Assembly: GCA_026982395.1 (NCBI GenBank)
Contig: JALSHD010000012.1
Coordinates: 1 to 33,515, forward strand
Direction of reading: 5' to 3'
DNA: 33,515 nucleotides
Origin: Chromatiales bacterium
GTDB taxonomy: Bacteria; Pseudomonadota; Gammaproteobacteria; Thiohalospirales; Thiohalospiraceae
The notes under the pieces are model-generated. The model was not told the DNA's origin and searched no databases. It saw only the letters and a program-made list of their open reading frames with translations. Of this stretch, positions 9,346 through 20,979 are shown one piece after another. The translations under genes and the position numbers were made by a program. Numbering within the stretch: the first letter of the stretch is position 1; every line of letters begins with the position of its first letter.

Positions 9346-9450
9346 TAAACATTCATGGCAATTGGTTCATGGAGTGGAATAATGGCATATTCACCGCCAC
9401 TAAGCCAAACAGCAAGGGGATATCTGCCGAATTGTTTTTTTAACATTGAG

Positions 9451-10011
9451 TTATTTTATCAGGCAACTGATCGATTTGAACCGGGGGTGGCTTGCATCCT
9501 CCAGCCATTCAAACAGGACGGATTCTGTGTTGGTGAGTGTAACCCCGTGCTGGGCCATTCGTGTCACGGCATTGCGGTGATTGGCAGCAGTGCGGGAGCA
9601 GACTGCATCTTCTGCCACGAATACCTGGTAATTATTGGCCAACAGGTCAAATGCTGTTTGAAGGATGCAAACATGGGATTCCATTCCAGCAAGTATTACC
9701 TGGTGGCGTGCGGATTTCTCAAGCGTTTGGGGAAAACCACCTGCGCGAAAGCAGGAAAAGGCTGTTTTATCGATGGTCGTTGCCGTTTGTGCAGGAATGA
9801 CTGGTTCTGTATCCCCCAGTCTTTTCGGGTACTGGCGTGTGATAATGAACGGGATATCCAGCATTGAAGCAGCCTGCACCAGTATGGCCGTATTTTTCAG
9901 TACCCGGGCACGAACAGTCTCGGGCATGGCAGAGCTGAGGCGGGTCTGGATATCGATTAGTATCAGGACACCCTCACTACTCCGGCACAGGTTACGAGAA
10001 GGGTGTCCCAT
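9451..10011 (-). CDS. Isochorismatase-family cysteine hydrolase
   Basis: A 186-residue alpha/beta hydrolase of the isochorismatase superfamily (YcaC-like). The Asp-Lys-Cys triad is visible: Asp20 in LILIDIQ, Lys82 in DKTAFSCF and Cys115 in GMESHVCILQTA. The substrate cannot be told from sequence; relatives act on amides and related small molecules. AGGA lies about four bases before the ATG. It starts 32 nt after the stop of the PCM-like gene and probably shares its transcript. Confidence 0.9.
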   Translation of the reverse strand: MGHPSRNLCRSSEGVLILIDIQTRLSSAMPETVRARVLKNTAILVQAASMLDIPFIITRQYPKRLGDTEPVIPAQTATTIDKTAFSCFRAGGFPQTLEKSARHQVILAGMESHVCILQTAFDLLANNYQVFVAEDAVCSRTAANHRNAVTRMAQHGVTLTNTESVLFEWLEDASHPRFKSISCLIK

Positions 10012-10043
10012 CTGTCCTGAGTGTATCTCCGTTAATTTCGGGG

Positions 10044-10706
10044 CTAGAAGGTAAAGTGCCGAGGCTGTGGAGCATTAATCAGCGCGGGAATCTCGGTGCT
10101 GAACAGGTATTCGTTGCTGAATTGATTGTTATCTTGCCGAGTGATGAGACGTGCCTCCATTACCGGGGACTCTCCCACAATGGCAACCAGGCGACCGCCG
10201 GGAGCCAGACTCTGTTGAAAACTTTCCAGCAGCACCGGCAGGGAGCCGGTAATGACGATAACGTCATAGGGGGCGTAGCGATTCCAGCCGTTGGAACCAT
10301 CTCCCTCTTCCAGAGATGTGTTGTGAATCCCCAGTTCGGCAAGATGCTCTTCCGCGCGCTTTTGCAGTTCCGGGATGATCTCCACGCTGTAGACATGTCC
10401 ACCCATGTTGCCCAGCAGTGCAGTTAGATAGCCGCTACCGGTACCAATCTCCAGAACCTTGTCATCGGCATGTACTTGTGCTGCCTGCAGGATACGGCCC
10501 TCCACGACGGGGGTCATCATGACCTGACCATGGCCAATATCAATGTTTGTCTCGGCATAGGCAAGATCGCGGTACTGTTCCGGTACAAACAGCTCCCGCG
10601 GGATCTGGCCGATGAAATCCAGCACCCGTTGATCCAGTACGTTCCAGGTGCGGATCTGTTGTTCGACCATGTTGTTGCGGGCCTGCACAAAGTTGAGTTC
10701 GGTCAT
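10044..10706 (-). CDS. Protein-L-isoaspartate O-methyltransferase family protein
   Basis: A 220-residue SAM-dependent methyltransferase. The SAM-binding loop LEIGTGSGYL is at 85-94 with the acidic end of strand 2 in VYSVEII. It belongs to the PCM/PIMT family by its N-terminal helix and fold. However, the substrate loop reads GHGQVMMTPVVEGRIL rather than the classical G-T-x-S-x-P pattern, so true isoaspartyl repair activity is not assured. It has a good Shine-Dalgarno sequence (AGGA, eight bases before the ATG). It is divergent from the thiC riboswitch region, and the isochorismatase-family gene follows it. Confidence 0.88.
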   Translation of the reverse strand: MTELNFVQARNNMVEQQIRTWNVLDQRVLDFIGQIPRELFVPEQYRDLAYAETNIDIGHGQVMMTPVVEGRILQAAQVHADDKVLEIGTGSGYLTALLGNMGGHVYSVEIIPELQKRAEEHLAELGIHNTSLEEGDGSNGWNRYAPYDVIVITGSLPVLLESFQQSLAPGGRLVAIVGESPVMEARLITRQDNNQFSNEYLFSTEIPALINAPQPRHFTF

Positions 10707-12898
<2,192 letters not shown>

Positions 12899-12923
12899 TA
12901 CTCTGGCAAAAGTGAACCATATA

Positions 12924-13625
12924 TTATGCCGCTTCTGACTCCAGCCGTTCCAGGCGGTAGCCATGCTGGTAGATCGCGCTCAGCCGCCAACCGTACTCCG
13001 GAGTGAGATGCAGTTTGTTACGCAGCCGGCTGATGTGGGTATCCACGGTGCGGGTGTTGATCTCTGGCGGCATGTTCCACACCTTTTCCAGAATAAACCC
13101 GCGTGACAGCAGCTTGCCGTTGTTGCGCAGCAGGAATACTGCCAGGGCGAACTCCTTCTGGGTCAGTTCGATGGTTTCGTTTCCGAAATGAATGGCCCGT
13201 TCTGCGAAGGCGATGCGGAATGGCCCGATCTCCAGCACTTCACTTTCGGCCTCTCCTGTATGAGCACGGCGTACCGCGGCGTCGATTCGCGCCATCAGTT
13301 CCAGCTGTTTGACCGGCTTAATCATATAGTCATCAGCGCCGGTCTGTAGTGCGCGAACGATATCCTGTTCGCTGTCGCGGGCGGTGACAAAAATAATTGG
13401 AGTGTTTTGGCAGTGTTCCTGGCGAATCCATTCCAGTATTTCGATGCCGCTGGTATCCGGCAGCATCCAGTCCAGGATAAAAAGATCGTAGCGGCGGTGC
13501 TGTTTCAGGGCAGTGGTGAAGGAATCCCCTGTTTCATAACTGTCACATTGGTGGCCGGCGCTCTCCAGCCACAGCTTTATCAGTTCCACTTGATTTGGAT
13601 CGTCTTCCAGCAAAGCGATATACAC
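12924..13625 (-). CDS. OmpR/PhoB-type response regulator (orphan)
   Basis: A 233-residue two-domain regulator. The receiver domain (1 to about 120) has the acidic pair Asp8-Asp9, the phosphorylation site Asp52 in LDWMLPDTSG, Thr81 and Lys103 (MIKPV). The C-terminal winged-helix DNA-binding domain (about 135-228) includes LTQKEFALAVFLLRNNGKLLS and RTVDTHISRLRNKL. The start is GTG, with GAGGA eight bases upstream. No histidine kinase is next to it, so its signal and partner are unknown. It converges with thiC with only 25 nt between stop codons, and no strong terminator is visible there. Confidence 0.95.
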   Translation of the reverse strand: MYIALLEDDPNQVELIKLWLESAGHQCDSYETGDSFTTALKQHRRYDLFILDWMLPDTSGIEILEWIRQEHCQNTPIIFVTARDSEQDIVRALQTGADDYMIKPVKQLELMARIDAAVRRAHTGEAESEVLEIGPFRIAFAERAIHFGNETIELTQKEFALAVFLLRNNGKLLSRGFILEKVWNMPPEINTRTVDTHISRLRNKLHLTPEYGWRLSAIYQHGYRLERLESEAA

Positions 13626-13709
13626 AGTCTGAATCCTCAGTATTGGTGTTGGTAATAGCCTTATCGGAGTGTAGCAGAAATACCTTGAGTGATTCCGGGA
13701 CTTCGGTTG

Positions 13710-14576
13710 TCAGCGGTTCTCTCTCCGGCTGATTTGTAACAGTACCTTATCCAGCATGGTATAGGGAAGCAGGCGTTTCAGGGTGCCGAACAGCCAAGTG
13801 GGAAAGGTGACGTAGTAACGCACTTTCGGCCGCTTGCTTTCCAGTGCGTGAATCACCTTTTTCAGTACTGCCTCTGGTGGCAAAGTAAAAGGGGCAGCGG
13901 GTCCCGATTTGGTCAGCCGTTGTTCCATAGCCAGATATGTGTCGCGGTGGATGCTCTGCCCGGCATCGATATTCCTCTGGAACATGGCGTGCGCGTTGGC
14001 CCGGAAGCGGCTGGTGATCGGGCCGGGCTCGATCAGGGAAACATGGATGTTGCTGCCGTCCAGCTCCAGGCGCAGGGTGTCGGTCAGCCCCTCCAGCGCG
14101 TATTTGCTGGCGTTGTAGGCGCCACGATAGGCCATGGCGACGAACCCCAGCACCGAACTGTTCTGGATGATGCGGCCGTAGCCCTGGCGCCGCATCACCG
14201 GGATGACGAGGCGGGTCAGCTCGTGGGTGCCGAACAGGTTGGTCTCGAACTGGGCGCGCAGCACCTCGCGGGGCAGATCCTCGACAGCGCCCGGCTGGCC
14301 GTAGGCGCCGTTGTTGAACAGGGCGTAGAGGGTGCCGCCGGTCTGCTCCAGAACCCCGTCCACGGCGCGCCGGATGGAGGCGGAGTCATTCAGATCCAGC
14401 TGCAGCGCCTCCAGCCCGGCCGCCTGCAGGGCTTCCACATCCGCCATCTTGCGAGCGCTGGCGAACACCCGGTAGCCGCGGGCGCGCAGCCCCTCGGCCA
14501 CGCAGCGCCCGATGCCGCTGGAGCAGCCGGTGATCAGGATGGAGCGGTCAGCTGGATTCAACGGTCTCTTCATCAT
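13710..14576 (-). CDS. Short-chain dehydrogenase/reductase
   Basis: A classical SDR of about 288 residues. It has the NAD(P)-binding motif TGCSSGIG near the N-terminus, NNGAYG in place of NNAG, a Ser at NSSVLG and the catalytic YNASK. The substrate is unknown; it resembles broad ketone or fatty-alcohol type SDRs, and its C-terminus (VTFPTWLFGTLKRLLPYTMLDKVL) is amphipathic and could touch the membrane. I chose the ATG at 14576 (ATGATG) because GAGAGA lies just upstream. A start at 14612 would lengthen the overlap with the ABC gene and add residues without SDR character. It overlaps the 3' end of the exporter gene by about 29 bases, so the two are translationally coupled. Confidence 0.88.
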   Translation of the reverse strand: MMKRPLNPADRSILITGCSSGIGRCVAEGLRARGYRVFASARKMADVEALQAAGLEALQLDLNDSASIRRAVDGVLEQTGGTLYALFNNGAYGQPGAVEDLPREVLRAQFETNLFGTHELTRLVIPVMRRQGYGRIIQNSSVLGFVAMAYRGAYNASKYALEGLTDTLRLELDGSNIHVSLIEPGPITSRFRANAHAMFQRNIDAGQSIHRDTYLAMEQRLTKSGPAAPFTLPPEAVLKKVIHALESKRPKVRYYVTFPTWLFGTLKRLLPYTMLDKVLLQISRRENR

Positions 14577-16353
14577 GTTCTCTCTGTTGCTGCAGTTCCC
14601 ACATGTGGGCATAGAGTCCCCCTTGTGCCAACAGCTCCCGGTGGGTGCCGCGCTCCACGATGCGGCCCTGATCCATCACCAGGATCTTGTCCGCATCCAC
14701 GATGGTGGAGAGGCGGTGGGCGATCACCAGGGTGGTGCAGGCGCTGGAGGCCTCACGCAGCGTCTGCAGGATGGCCTGCTCGGATTTCGAGTCGAGGCTG
14801 GAGGTGGCCTCGTCGAACACCATGATCTTCGGGTCCTTGAGCAGGGCGCGGGCGATGGCGATGCGTTGCTTCTCGCCGCCGGAGAGCTTGAGGCCGCGCT
14901 CTCCCACCTGGGTGTCGTACCCCTCCGGCAGTGATTCGATGAAGCGGTCCAGATGAGCCATGCGCGCCGCCTCCATCACCGCCTCGCGATCTGCTTCCGG
15001 GTTGCCGTAGGCGATGTTGTAGTAGATGGTGTCGTTGAACAGTACCGTATCCTGCGGCACGATGCCGATTGCCCTGCGCAGGCTGCGCTGGGTCACCTCG
15101 CGAATATCCTGGCCATCGATGAGGATGCGGCCGCCGGTGACATCATAGAAACGGAACAGCAGGCGCGACAGGGTGGACTTGCCGGCGCCGCTGTGGCCCA
15201 CCACCGCCACCTTCTTTCCGGCGGGAACGGTGAAATCCACCCCGAACAGGATCTGCCGCTGCGGTGTGTAGCCGAACTCCACCTGCTTGAAACGGATCTC
15301 GCCGCGGCTGACCATCAGATCGGGCGCGCCGGGTTTGTCATTCACCTCGGCGTGCTGCTCCAGCAGGCCGAACATCCGCTCCAGATCCGCCAGGGAGTGC
15401 TTGATCTCCCGGTAGACGAAGCCGAGGAAGTTCAGCGGCATGTAGAGCTGCAGCAGGAAGGCGTTGACCAGCACCAGATCGCCAAGGGTCATCTCGCCAG
15501 TGGTTACCCGCTCTGCCGCCAGATAGATCAGCAGGGTGATGCCGGTGGCGATGATCGCACCCTGGCCGAAGTTCAGTGCCGACAGGGAGGTCTGGTTCCT
15601 GATCGCCGCCTGCTCCCACTGTGACATATGTTCGTCATAGCGGCGGGTCTCGTAATCCTCGTTGTTGAAATACTTGACAGTTTCGTAGTTGAGCAGCGCG
15701 TCGATGGCGCGGGTGTTGGCGCGCGAGTCCATCTCGTTCATGGTGCGGCGGAACTTCATGCGCCACTCGGTCACCACCAACGTGTAGGTGATGTAGGCGG
15801 CGATGCTGGCAAAGGTGATGAGCCCGAACCAGACATCGTAGCTGAACAGCAGGATGCCGATCACCATGCCGATCTCCACCAGCGTCGGGATGATGTTGAA
15901 CACCATGAAATTGAGCAGGAAACCCAGACCGCGCGTACCCCGTTCGATATCCCGGGAGACCCCTCCGGTCTTGCGCTCCAGATGAAAGCGCAGGGAGAGA
16001 TCGTGCAGATGGCGGAACACCTGCAGGGCGATGCTGCGGATTGCCCCCTGGGTAACCTTGGCGAACACCGCGTCACGCAGCTCGCCGAACAGGGAGCTGG
16101 TCAGGCGCAGCAGACCATAGGCCAGGATGAGCGACAGTGGCAGGACGATGACCGGGTTCTGCGCGGCATCCAGCGCATCCACAATCTGCTTCAGCACCAG
16201 CGGGACGCTGACATTGGCCACCTTGGCCAGGATCAGCAGGCTGAACGCCAGGATCACCCTGCTGCGGTAGCGCCACAGATAGGGGAACAGGGAGCGGATG
16301 GCCTTCAGGTCGCGTCCGGCGGAGGTCTCGGGAAAGTGATCGCGATAGCGCAT
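14548..16353 (-). CDS. Atm1-type ABC exporter (fused permease-ATPase)
   Basis: A 601-residue half-transporter. The six-helix permease spans about residues 25-320. The ATPase has Walker A GHSGAGKST (386-394), the signature LSGGE (490-494), Walker B IMVFDE (510-515) and the H-loop in IAHRLS. Segments NYETVKYFNNE and LYMPLNFLGFVYREIKHSLADLE are hallmarks of the Atm1/HMT1 branch, which exports glutathione-linked sulfur or metal compounds and links to Fe-S cluster and heavy metal homeostasis. Codon use is strongly GC-ending. The downstream SDR overlaps it. Function as an Atm1-like exporter follows from family knowledge; the cargo is inferred. Confidence 0.93.
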   Translation of the reverse strand: MRYRDHFPETSAGRDLKAIRSLFPYLWRYRSRVILAFSLLILAKVANVSVPLVLKQIVDALDAAQNPVIVLPLSLILAYGLLRLTSSLFGELRDAVFAKVTQGAIRSIALQVFRHLHDLSLRFHLERKTGGVSRDIERGTRGLGFLLNFMVFNIIPTLVEIGMVIGILLFSYDVWFGLITFASIAAYITYTLVVTEWRMKFRRTMNEMDSRANTRAIDALLNYETVKYFNNEDYETRRYDEHMSQWEQAAIRNQTSLSALNFGQGAIIATGITLLIYLAAERVTTGEMTLGDLVLVNAFLLQLYMPLNFLGFVYREIKHSLADLERMFGLLEQHAEVNDKPGAPDLMVSRGEIRFKQVEFGYTPQRQILFGVDFTVPAGKKVAVVGHSGAGKSTLSRLLFRFYDVTGGRILIDGQDIREVTQRSLRRAIGIVPQDTVLFNDTIYYNIAYGNPEADREAVMEAARMAHLDRFIESLPEGYDTQVGERGLKLSGGEKQRIAIARALLKDPKIMVFDEATSSLDSKSEQAILQTLREASSACTTLVIAHRLSTIVDADKILVMDQGRIVERGTHRELLAQGGLYAHMWELQQQREHDEETVESS

Positions 16354-16437
16354 CCAGGTATAATAACGGGTTATCTCTTGAATCGGGCTGATGTGGCCCT
16401 ATGTTAACGCATATTTCAATTGACGGGAGAGCTGTAA

Positions 16438-16710
16438 ATGCCGATCTACGAATATCAGTGCCAAAGTTGTGAACATAAACTGGAAGCGATGCAGAAGATG
16501 AGTGATGAACCGCTCAAGGAGTGCCCGGAGTGCGGCAAGCCGGAGCTGAAAAAGCTGATCTCGGCAGCTGGCTTCCGGCTCAGCGGGAGTGGCTGGTATG
16601 AGACCGACTTCAAGTCCGGCAACAAGAAAAATATAGCTGGTGACAAGCCGAAGAGCGAGTCGCCTGCTCCGTGTGGGGCGAATACCTCCTGCCCGGCCTG
16701 TCCTGACTGA
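16438..16710 (+). CDS. FmdB-family zinc ribbon protein
   Basis: A 90-residue protein starting MPIYEYQC. It has two CxxC pairs (Cys8/Cys11 and Cys29/Cys32) that form a small zinc ribbon, then the family segment [14 protein letters not shown] and a flexible, lysine-rich tail ending in several cysteines. Such proteins are called FmdB-type putative regulators, but their real role is not known. GGGAGA before the ATG gives a good ribosome binding site. It is followed 80 nt later by aspS, a conserved pairing in gammaproteobacteria, although the membrane protein gene often found between them is missing here. Confidence 0.93.
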   Translation: MPIYEYQCQSCEHKLEAMQKMSDEPLKECPECGKPELKKLISAAGFRLSGSGWYETDFKSGNKKNIAGDKPKSESPAPCGANTSCPACPD

Positions 16711-16790
16711 TTTATCAACTCGAGTTGCGCGGGCGTGGTGCAGGTCGTACCATGCCCTTCATTTTACATTTGAGAATACAAGGGACAGAG

Positions 16791-18587
16791 ATGCGTACCC
16801 ATTATTGTGGACAGATCCGCGCGGCGGATATCGATGGCGAGATAACCGTCAGTGGCTGGGTTCACCGCCGCCGGGATCACGGTGGAGTGATCTTTATCGA
16901 TCTGCGTGATCGGGAGGGGTTGCTGCAGGTGGTGTTCGATCCCGATGCCGAAGCCGCCTTTGCCACCGCGGAGAAGGTGCGCAGCGAATATGTGCTGCGG
17001 GTCACCGGCAAGGTGCGCATCCGGCCGGAGGGAACCGAGAATCCCGACATGCCCACCGGCCAGGTAGAGCTGCTGGGCAGGCAGCTGGAGATCCTCAACA
17101 GCGCCGAGACCCCGCCGTTTCAGCTGGATATCGAGGATGACGAGGTCTCCGAGGAGCTGCGCCTGCGCTACCGTTACATCGATCTGCGCCGTCCACAGAT
17201 GCTGGAGCGTCTGAAGCTGCGCTCCGAGGTGGTGCGGGTGCTGCGCAACTTTCTCGACGACAACGGCTTCATGGATATCGAGACCCCGATGCTGACCCGC
17301 GCCACGCCGGAGGGGGCCCGCGACTATCTGGTGCCGAGTCGCACCCACCAGGGGAGTTTCTTCGCCCTGCCGCAGTCGCCACAACTGTTCAAGCAGCTGC
17401 TGATGATGTCCGGTCTGGACCGCTACTACCAGATCGTGCGCTGCTTCCGGGACGAGGATCTGCGCGCCGATCGCCAACCGGAGTTCACCCAGCTGGATAT
17501 CGAGACCTCATTCATGGACGAGGAGCAGATCATGGCCATGATGGAGGGGATGATGCGCCAGCTGTTCCGGCGGGTGCTCGACGTGCAGCTGCCGGACCCC
17601 TTCCCGCGCATGACCTACGCCGAGGCGATGCAGCGGTTCGCCTCCGACAAGCCGGATCTGCGAATCCCGCTGGAGCTGGTGGATATCGGCGATCTGCTGG
17701 TGGATGTGGAGTTCAAGGTGTTCTCCGGGCCGGCCAGCGATCCGGCGGGGCGGGTCGCCGCGCTGCGCCTGCCGCAGGGGAGCAAGCTATCACGCAAGGA
17801 TATCGACGAATACACCAGGTTCGTCGGCATCTACGGCGCCCGGGGTCTGGCCTATATCAAGGTGAACGACCCGGACAAGGGGCGCGAAGGGCTGCAGTCC
17901 CCGATCCTCAAATTCCTGCCGGATGCCGCCATCGACGGCATCATGGCCCGCACCGGCGCAGAGGCGGGGGATCTGATCTTCTTCGGTGCCGACAAGGCCA
18001 GCGTGGTCAACGAGTCCCTGGGCGCGTTGCGGGTCAGGCTGGGGCACGACTGTGGTCTGGTGGAGGAGGGGTGGCGCCCGCTGTGGGTGGTGGATTTCCC
18101 CATGTTCGAGTGGGATGGCAAGGAGCAGCGCTGGTACTCCCTGCATCACCCCTTCACCTCGCCGAAGGAGGAGCATCTGGAGCTGCTGGAGAGCGATCCC
18201 GCCGCCTGCCACTCCCGCGCCTACGACATGATCCTCAACGGCACCGAGCTGGGCGGTGGCTCCATGCGTATCCACCGGGAGGAGGTACAGGAGAGCGTCT
18301 TCCGCGCACTGGGGATCGGTGAACAGGAGGCGCGCGACAAGTTCGGCTTCCTGCTGGACGCCCTCAAATACGGCTGCCCGCCCCACGGCGGCGTCGCCTT
18401 CGGACTGGATCGGCTGGTGATGCTTATGTCCGGCGCCAGCTCCATCCGCGACGTAATGGCCTTTCCCAAGACCCAGAGCGCCAACTGCCTGCTCACCCAG
18501 GCTCCCTCCGGGGTCAGCTATGCCCAGCTGCGCGAGTTGGGGATTCGTTTACGCAAGCCGGTAACAGAGAAACAGTCTTCGCAATAG
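16791..18587 (+). CDS. aspS: Aspartate--tRNA ligase
   Basis: A 598-residue bacterial-type class II synthetase that charges tRNA-Asp (or both tRNA-Asp and tRNA-Asn if asparaginylation is indirect). It has an N-terminal OB-fold anticodon domain ([21 protein letters not shown]), motif 2 ([19 protein letters not shown]), the inserted GAD domain in the middle, and motif 3 (FGLDRLVML) near the C-terminus. The start at 16791 ([10 protein letters not shown]) is chosen because family members begin this way and AGGGACAG lies before it; the upstream ATG at 16725 adds a non-conserved stretch. Codons are strongly GC-ending. Confidence 0.97.
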   Translation: MRTHYCGQIRAADIDGEITVSGWVHRRRDHGGVIFIDLRDREGLLQVVFDPDAEAAFATAEKVRSEYVLRVTGKVRIRPEGTENPDMPTGQVELLGRQLEILNSAETPPFQLDIEDDEVSEELRLRYRYIDLRRPQMLERLKLRSEVVRVLRNFLDDNGFMDIETPMLTRATPEGARDYLVPSRTHQGSFFALPQSPQLFKQLLMMSGLDRYYQIVRCFRDEDLRADRQPEFTQLDIETSFMDEEQIMAMMEGMMRQLFRRVLDVQLPDPFPRMTYAEAMQRFASDKPDLRIPLELVDIGDLLVDVEFKVFSGPASDPAGRVAALRLPQGSKLSRKDIDEYTRFVGIYGARGLAYIKVNDPDKGREGLQSPILKFLPDAAIDGIMARTGAEAGDLIFFGADKASVVNESLGALRVRLGHDCGLVEEGWRPLWVVDFPMFEWDGKEQRWYSLHHPFTSPKEEHLELLESDPAACHSRAYDMILNGTELGGGSMRIHREEVQESVFRALGIGEQEARDKFGFLLDALKYGCPPHGGVAFGLDRLVMLMSGASSIRDVMAFPKTQSANCLLTQAPSGVSYAQLRELGIRLRKPVTEKQSSQ

Positions 18588-18620
18588 TGGAACACTGCTA
18601 CTGCAACATGGCGCGTTGTG

Positions 18621-19256
18621 CTACTGAACGTTTTTCTGCGGAAAAGAGGGGGACGTATTAACGTGCAGAGCTGCCGCGCTGATTGCCTGTGCAATTTCCT
18701 GGCTTAGTTGCGACACTGCCCGGCTCTGGGCGGAAACAATCGCCTTGTATCCATTCCCGTCAACCGGCCTGGTAACAGATGTCTTGTTGCTTGTGAGGAG
18801 TTTGTTATTGTGCCGGTCCAGAACGCTCCAGCGGGCAACCAGATTTATCTGCCGGCCCGAACCGGCGTCCATCCGGATCACATCAATCAGAATTTGATAG
18901 GGAAAACTGCCGGTTTTGTATCCGGGATAGAGAGAGACGCGGGAGGTGTCCAGCAGCCGGGAGAGGTTTTCCGCCAACACGCGGGAAAAATTTCCCAGCA
19001 GCGGCTCTGCCCAGCGGTGGAACTCTTCATAGGTGACCTCGTTCGCATCATTGCGCAATGCGATCTGCGGACGGAGCAGATAATCTGGCAGGGTGACGGG
19101 GCCAACGATGATTCCGGGGCCTGAATTTTGTGTCGGGCTGTCGGTTTTTTCCAGCGGGGTGAGCAAGTAGAAGTGTGACGGCCGGGTGGTTCCGCAGGCG
19201 GCCAGCAAGACCAGACAGCAGGCGCACAGGGCAACAGATCTCGGCAGAGTAGTCAT
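18621..19256 (-). CDS. ABC-type transport auxiliary lipoprotein (PqiC-like)
   Basis: A 211-residue lipoprotein with signal and lipobox LLAAC (Cys21). The remainder fits the ABC-type transport auxiliary component family that includes PqiC: FYLLTP near the start, then VGPVTLPDYLLRPQIALR, and a segment on rewarding an outer membrane site. It is the last gene of the Mla-type operon, 2 nt after mlaD, with GGGGA as ribosome binding site inside the mlaD end. The likely role is at the outer membrane end of MCE-based lipid transport; this is inferred from family and position. Confidence 0.9.
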   Translation of the reverse strand: MTTLPRSVALCACCLVLLAACGTTRPSHFYLLTPLEKTDSPTQNSGPGIIVGPVTLPDYLLRPQIALRNDANEVTYEEFHRWAEPLLGNFSRVLAENLSRLLDTSRVSLYPGYKTGSFPYQILIDVIRMDAGSGRQINLVARWSVLDRHNNKLLTSNKTSVTRPVDGNGYKAIVSAQSRAVSQLSQEIAQAISAAALHVNTSPSFPQKNVQ

Positions 19257-19258
19257 CG

Positions 19259-20230
19259 CTATTTTTTCCCCTTCAGCAGTGTTTCCGGATTGCGTTCAAT
19301 GGTGTCTGACAGAATGCGCAATGAGCGGGCAGATTCGGTCAGCTCCTGCAGCGCACGGGAGAGCTGGTAGTGCAGTTCGGAGTCGTCGGAGAGCTGCTCC
19401 CCGATGGTGCTGAATGCTTCGTTGGCCTGTTCCATGGAGTGCTGGAAACTGGCGGACATGGTTTCGGCATGGCTGTCCAGATTGCTGGTCATGGTGCGTA
19501 TCTCAGCGAGCGCTTTTTGTGCGTCAACCAGTGTTTTGTTCAGGTTGGAGGAGATGGGTGCTATCTGTCCGTCCAGATTGGCGACCAGGGTGTCGACATT
19601 TTTCAGAACCTTGTTGAGGGAGTGGATGGTATCCATCAGTTCGGGTGAGTTGACCAGCTGCTCCAGCCCGGACATGGTGGCGGCCAGGTTGTCGAGCAGT
19701 TTTTCGTAGCTGTAGTTCTCCAGTTTTCCGCCCAGTTTGTCCAGCAGTGAGGGGACTGTGGGGATCTCCGGGTAGTCGGTTATTGCGCCGACATATTTGG
19801 GGGTTTCATCTGGATAGTAGTCAAGCTGGATGAAGAGTTGTCCGGTAATGAAACTGTGGATCTGCAGTTGCGCGCGCAGGCCGCGATCCACCAGACTTTG
19901 CAGATCAAACCGTCCCCCGGAAGTTTCGCCTTTGCCGGCAGCAGTCGAGAATCGGCGCGGGTTTATTTCGATATGTACCGGAATATAGATCTGCTCTGTT
20001 TCCGGATCCACCTGCAGTGTGATGTCGGTCACTGTCCCCACCTTGACGCCGCGAAAGCTGACCGGGGAGCCGACGGTCAGTCCGGTTACCGTGTTTTCAA
20101 AGAAGAGGACGTAGTGTTTTTTCTTGGAAAACATGGCGCCATCGCTGAGCAGGAATGTTGCCAGAACAAACAGTCCGATGGCGGCGACCACGAACAGTCC
20201 GATCAGGGTTGGGTTGGCTTTTTTGCTCAT
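19259..20230 (-). CDS. MCE-domain lipid transport protein (MlaD-like)
   Basis: A 323-residue protein with one N-terminal membrane helix (about 8-29), a single MCE domain (about 38-118, GLTVGSPVSFRGVKVGTV) and a long helical C-terminal part (about 165-320) without enzymatic motifs. MCE proteins form hexameric rings that pass lipids across the periplasm in complex with a permease and ATPase. The C-terminal region is longer than in E. coli MlaD and is likely coiled, so this is closer to the MlaD/PqiB-like proteins with an extended needle. Its ATG overlaps the ATPase stop codon by four bases. Confidence 0.93.
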   Translation of the reverse strand: MSKKANPTLIGLFVVAAIGLFVLATFLLSDGAMFSKKKHYVLFFENTVTGLTVGSPVSFRGVKVGTVTDITLQVDPETEQIYIPVHIEINPRRFSTAAGKGETSGGRFDLQSLVDRGLRAQLQIHSFITGQLFIQLDYYPDETPKYVGAITDYPEIPTVPSLLDKLGGKLENYSYEKLLDNLAATMSGLEQLVNSPELMDTIHSLNKVLKNVDTLVANLDGQIAPISSNLNKTLVDAQKALAEIRTMTSNLDSHAETMSASFQHSMEQANEAFSTIGEQLSDDSELHYQLSRALQELTESARSLRILSDTIERNPETLLKGKK

Positions 20231-20979
20231 ATCTTGCCCCGGTTCAGAAAGGCGCGCACCTTGAGATTTTCCGATTTGTCACGCAGCATTTTTGGGTCAC
20301 CCTGGGCAATGATGGTTCGGCTCTCATTATCGAGAAAAACCGAATTGTTTCCAATAGCAAAGATACTGGCCAGTTCATGGGTCACCACCACGATGGTTGC
20401 CCCCAGGCTGTCGCGGATCTCCAGAATCAACTCGTCCAGTCGCCGGGAGCTGATGGGATCGAGTCCGGCAGAGGGTTCATCGAAAAACAGCACTTCAGGG
20501 TCCAGCGCGATGGCTCGTGCCAGACTGGCCCGTTTGCGCATGCCACCGCTGATCTCGGAGGGGTAGAACTGCTCGAAACCGGCCAGCCCTACCAGTGCCA
20601 GTTTCAGGGAGGCGATCTCATGTACTTCCCGTTCACTCAAATCGGTGTATTCGCTGAGCGGCAGGGCGATGTTCTCTTCCAGCGTCATGGAGCTCCATAG
20701 CGCACCACTCTGGAACAGGACTCCGAAACGGCGTTTCAACATCTCCTGCTCCCGTGGTGGGGCCTTCCAGAAATTGATCTCGTCGAACCAGATCTCCCCC
20801 TTTTTCGGTGATTTGAGACCGATGAGATGTTTGAGCAGGGTGCTCTTGCCGCAGCCGCTGCCGCCCATGATGATGAACACATCGCCGCGGTTGATGGTGA
20901 AGTTCAGATCGCGCTGGATCACGAAATCACCGTAGGCCATGGTGAGATCCACCACCCGGATATGTGCCTCGCTGCTCAT
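20227..20979 (-). CDS. Mla-type ABC transporter ATPase (MlaF-like)
   Basis: A 250-residue cytoplasmic ATPase with Walker A GGSGCGKST (39-47), signature ISGGMRKR (143-150) and Walker B VLFFDEP (163-169). ISGGMRKRA is typical of the MlaF branch that powers phospholipid transport through MCE systems. It overlaps the permease stop by four bases (ATGA) and the next gene's start by four bases, so the operon is tightly coupled. Confidence 0.95.
   Translation of the reverse strand: MSSEAHIRVVDLTMAYGDFVIQRDLNFTINRGDVFIIMGGSGCGKSTLLKHLIGLKSPKKGEIWFDEINFWKAPPREQEMLKRRFGVLFQSGALWSSMTLEENIALPLSEYTDLSEREVHEIASLKLALVGLAGFEQFYPSEISGGMRKRASLARAIALDPEVLFFDEPSAGLDPISSRRLDELILEIRDSLGATIVVVTHELASIFAIGNNSVFLDNESRTIIAQGDPKMLRDKSENLKVRAFLNRGKI

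Noticed and set aside
13848-14825. A 325-codon plus-strand open frame over the SDR and exporter genes
   Set aside because: Low-complexity, Gly/Arg/His-rich translation across two real genes on the other strand.
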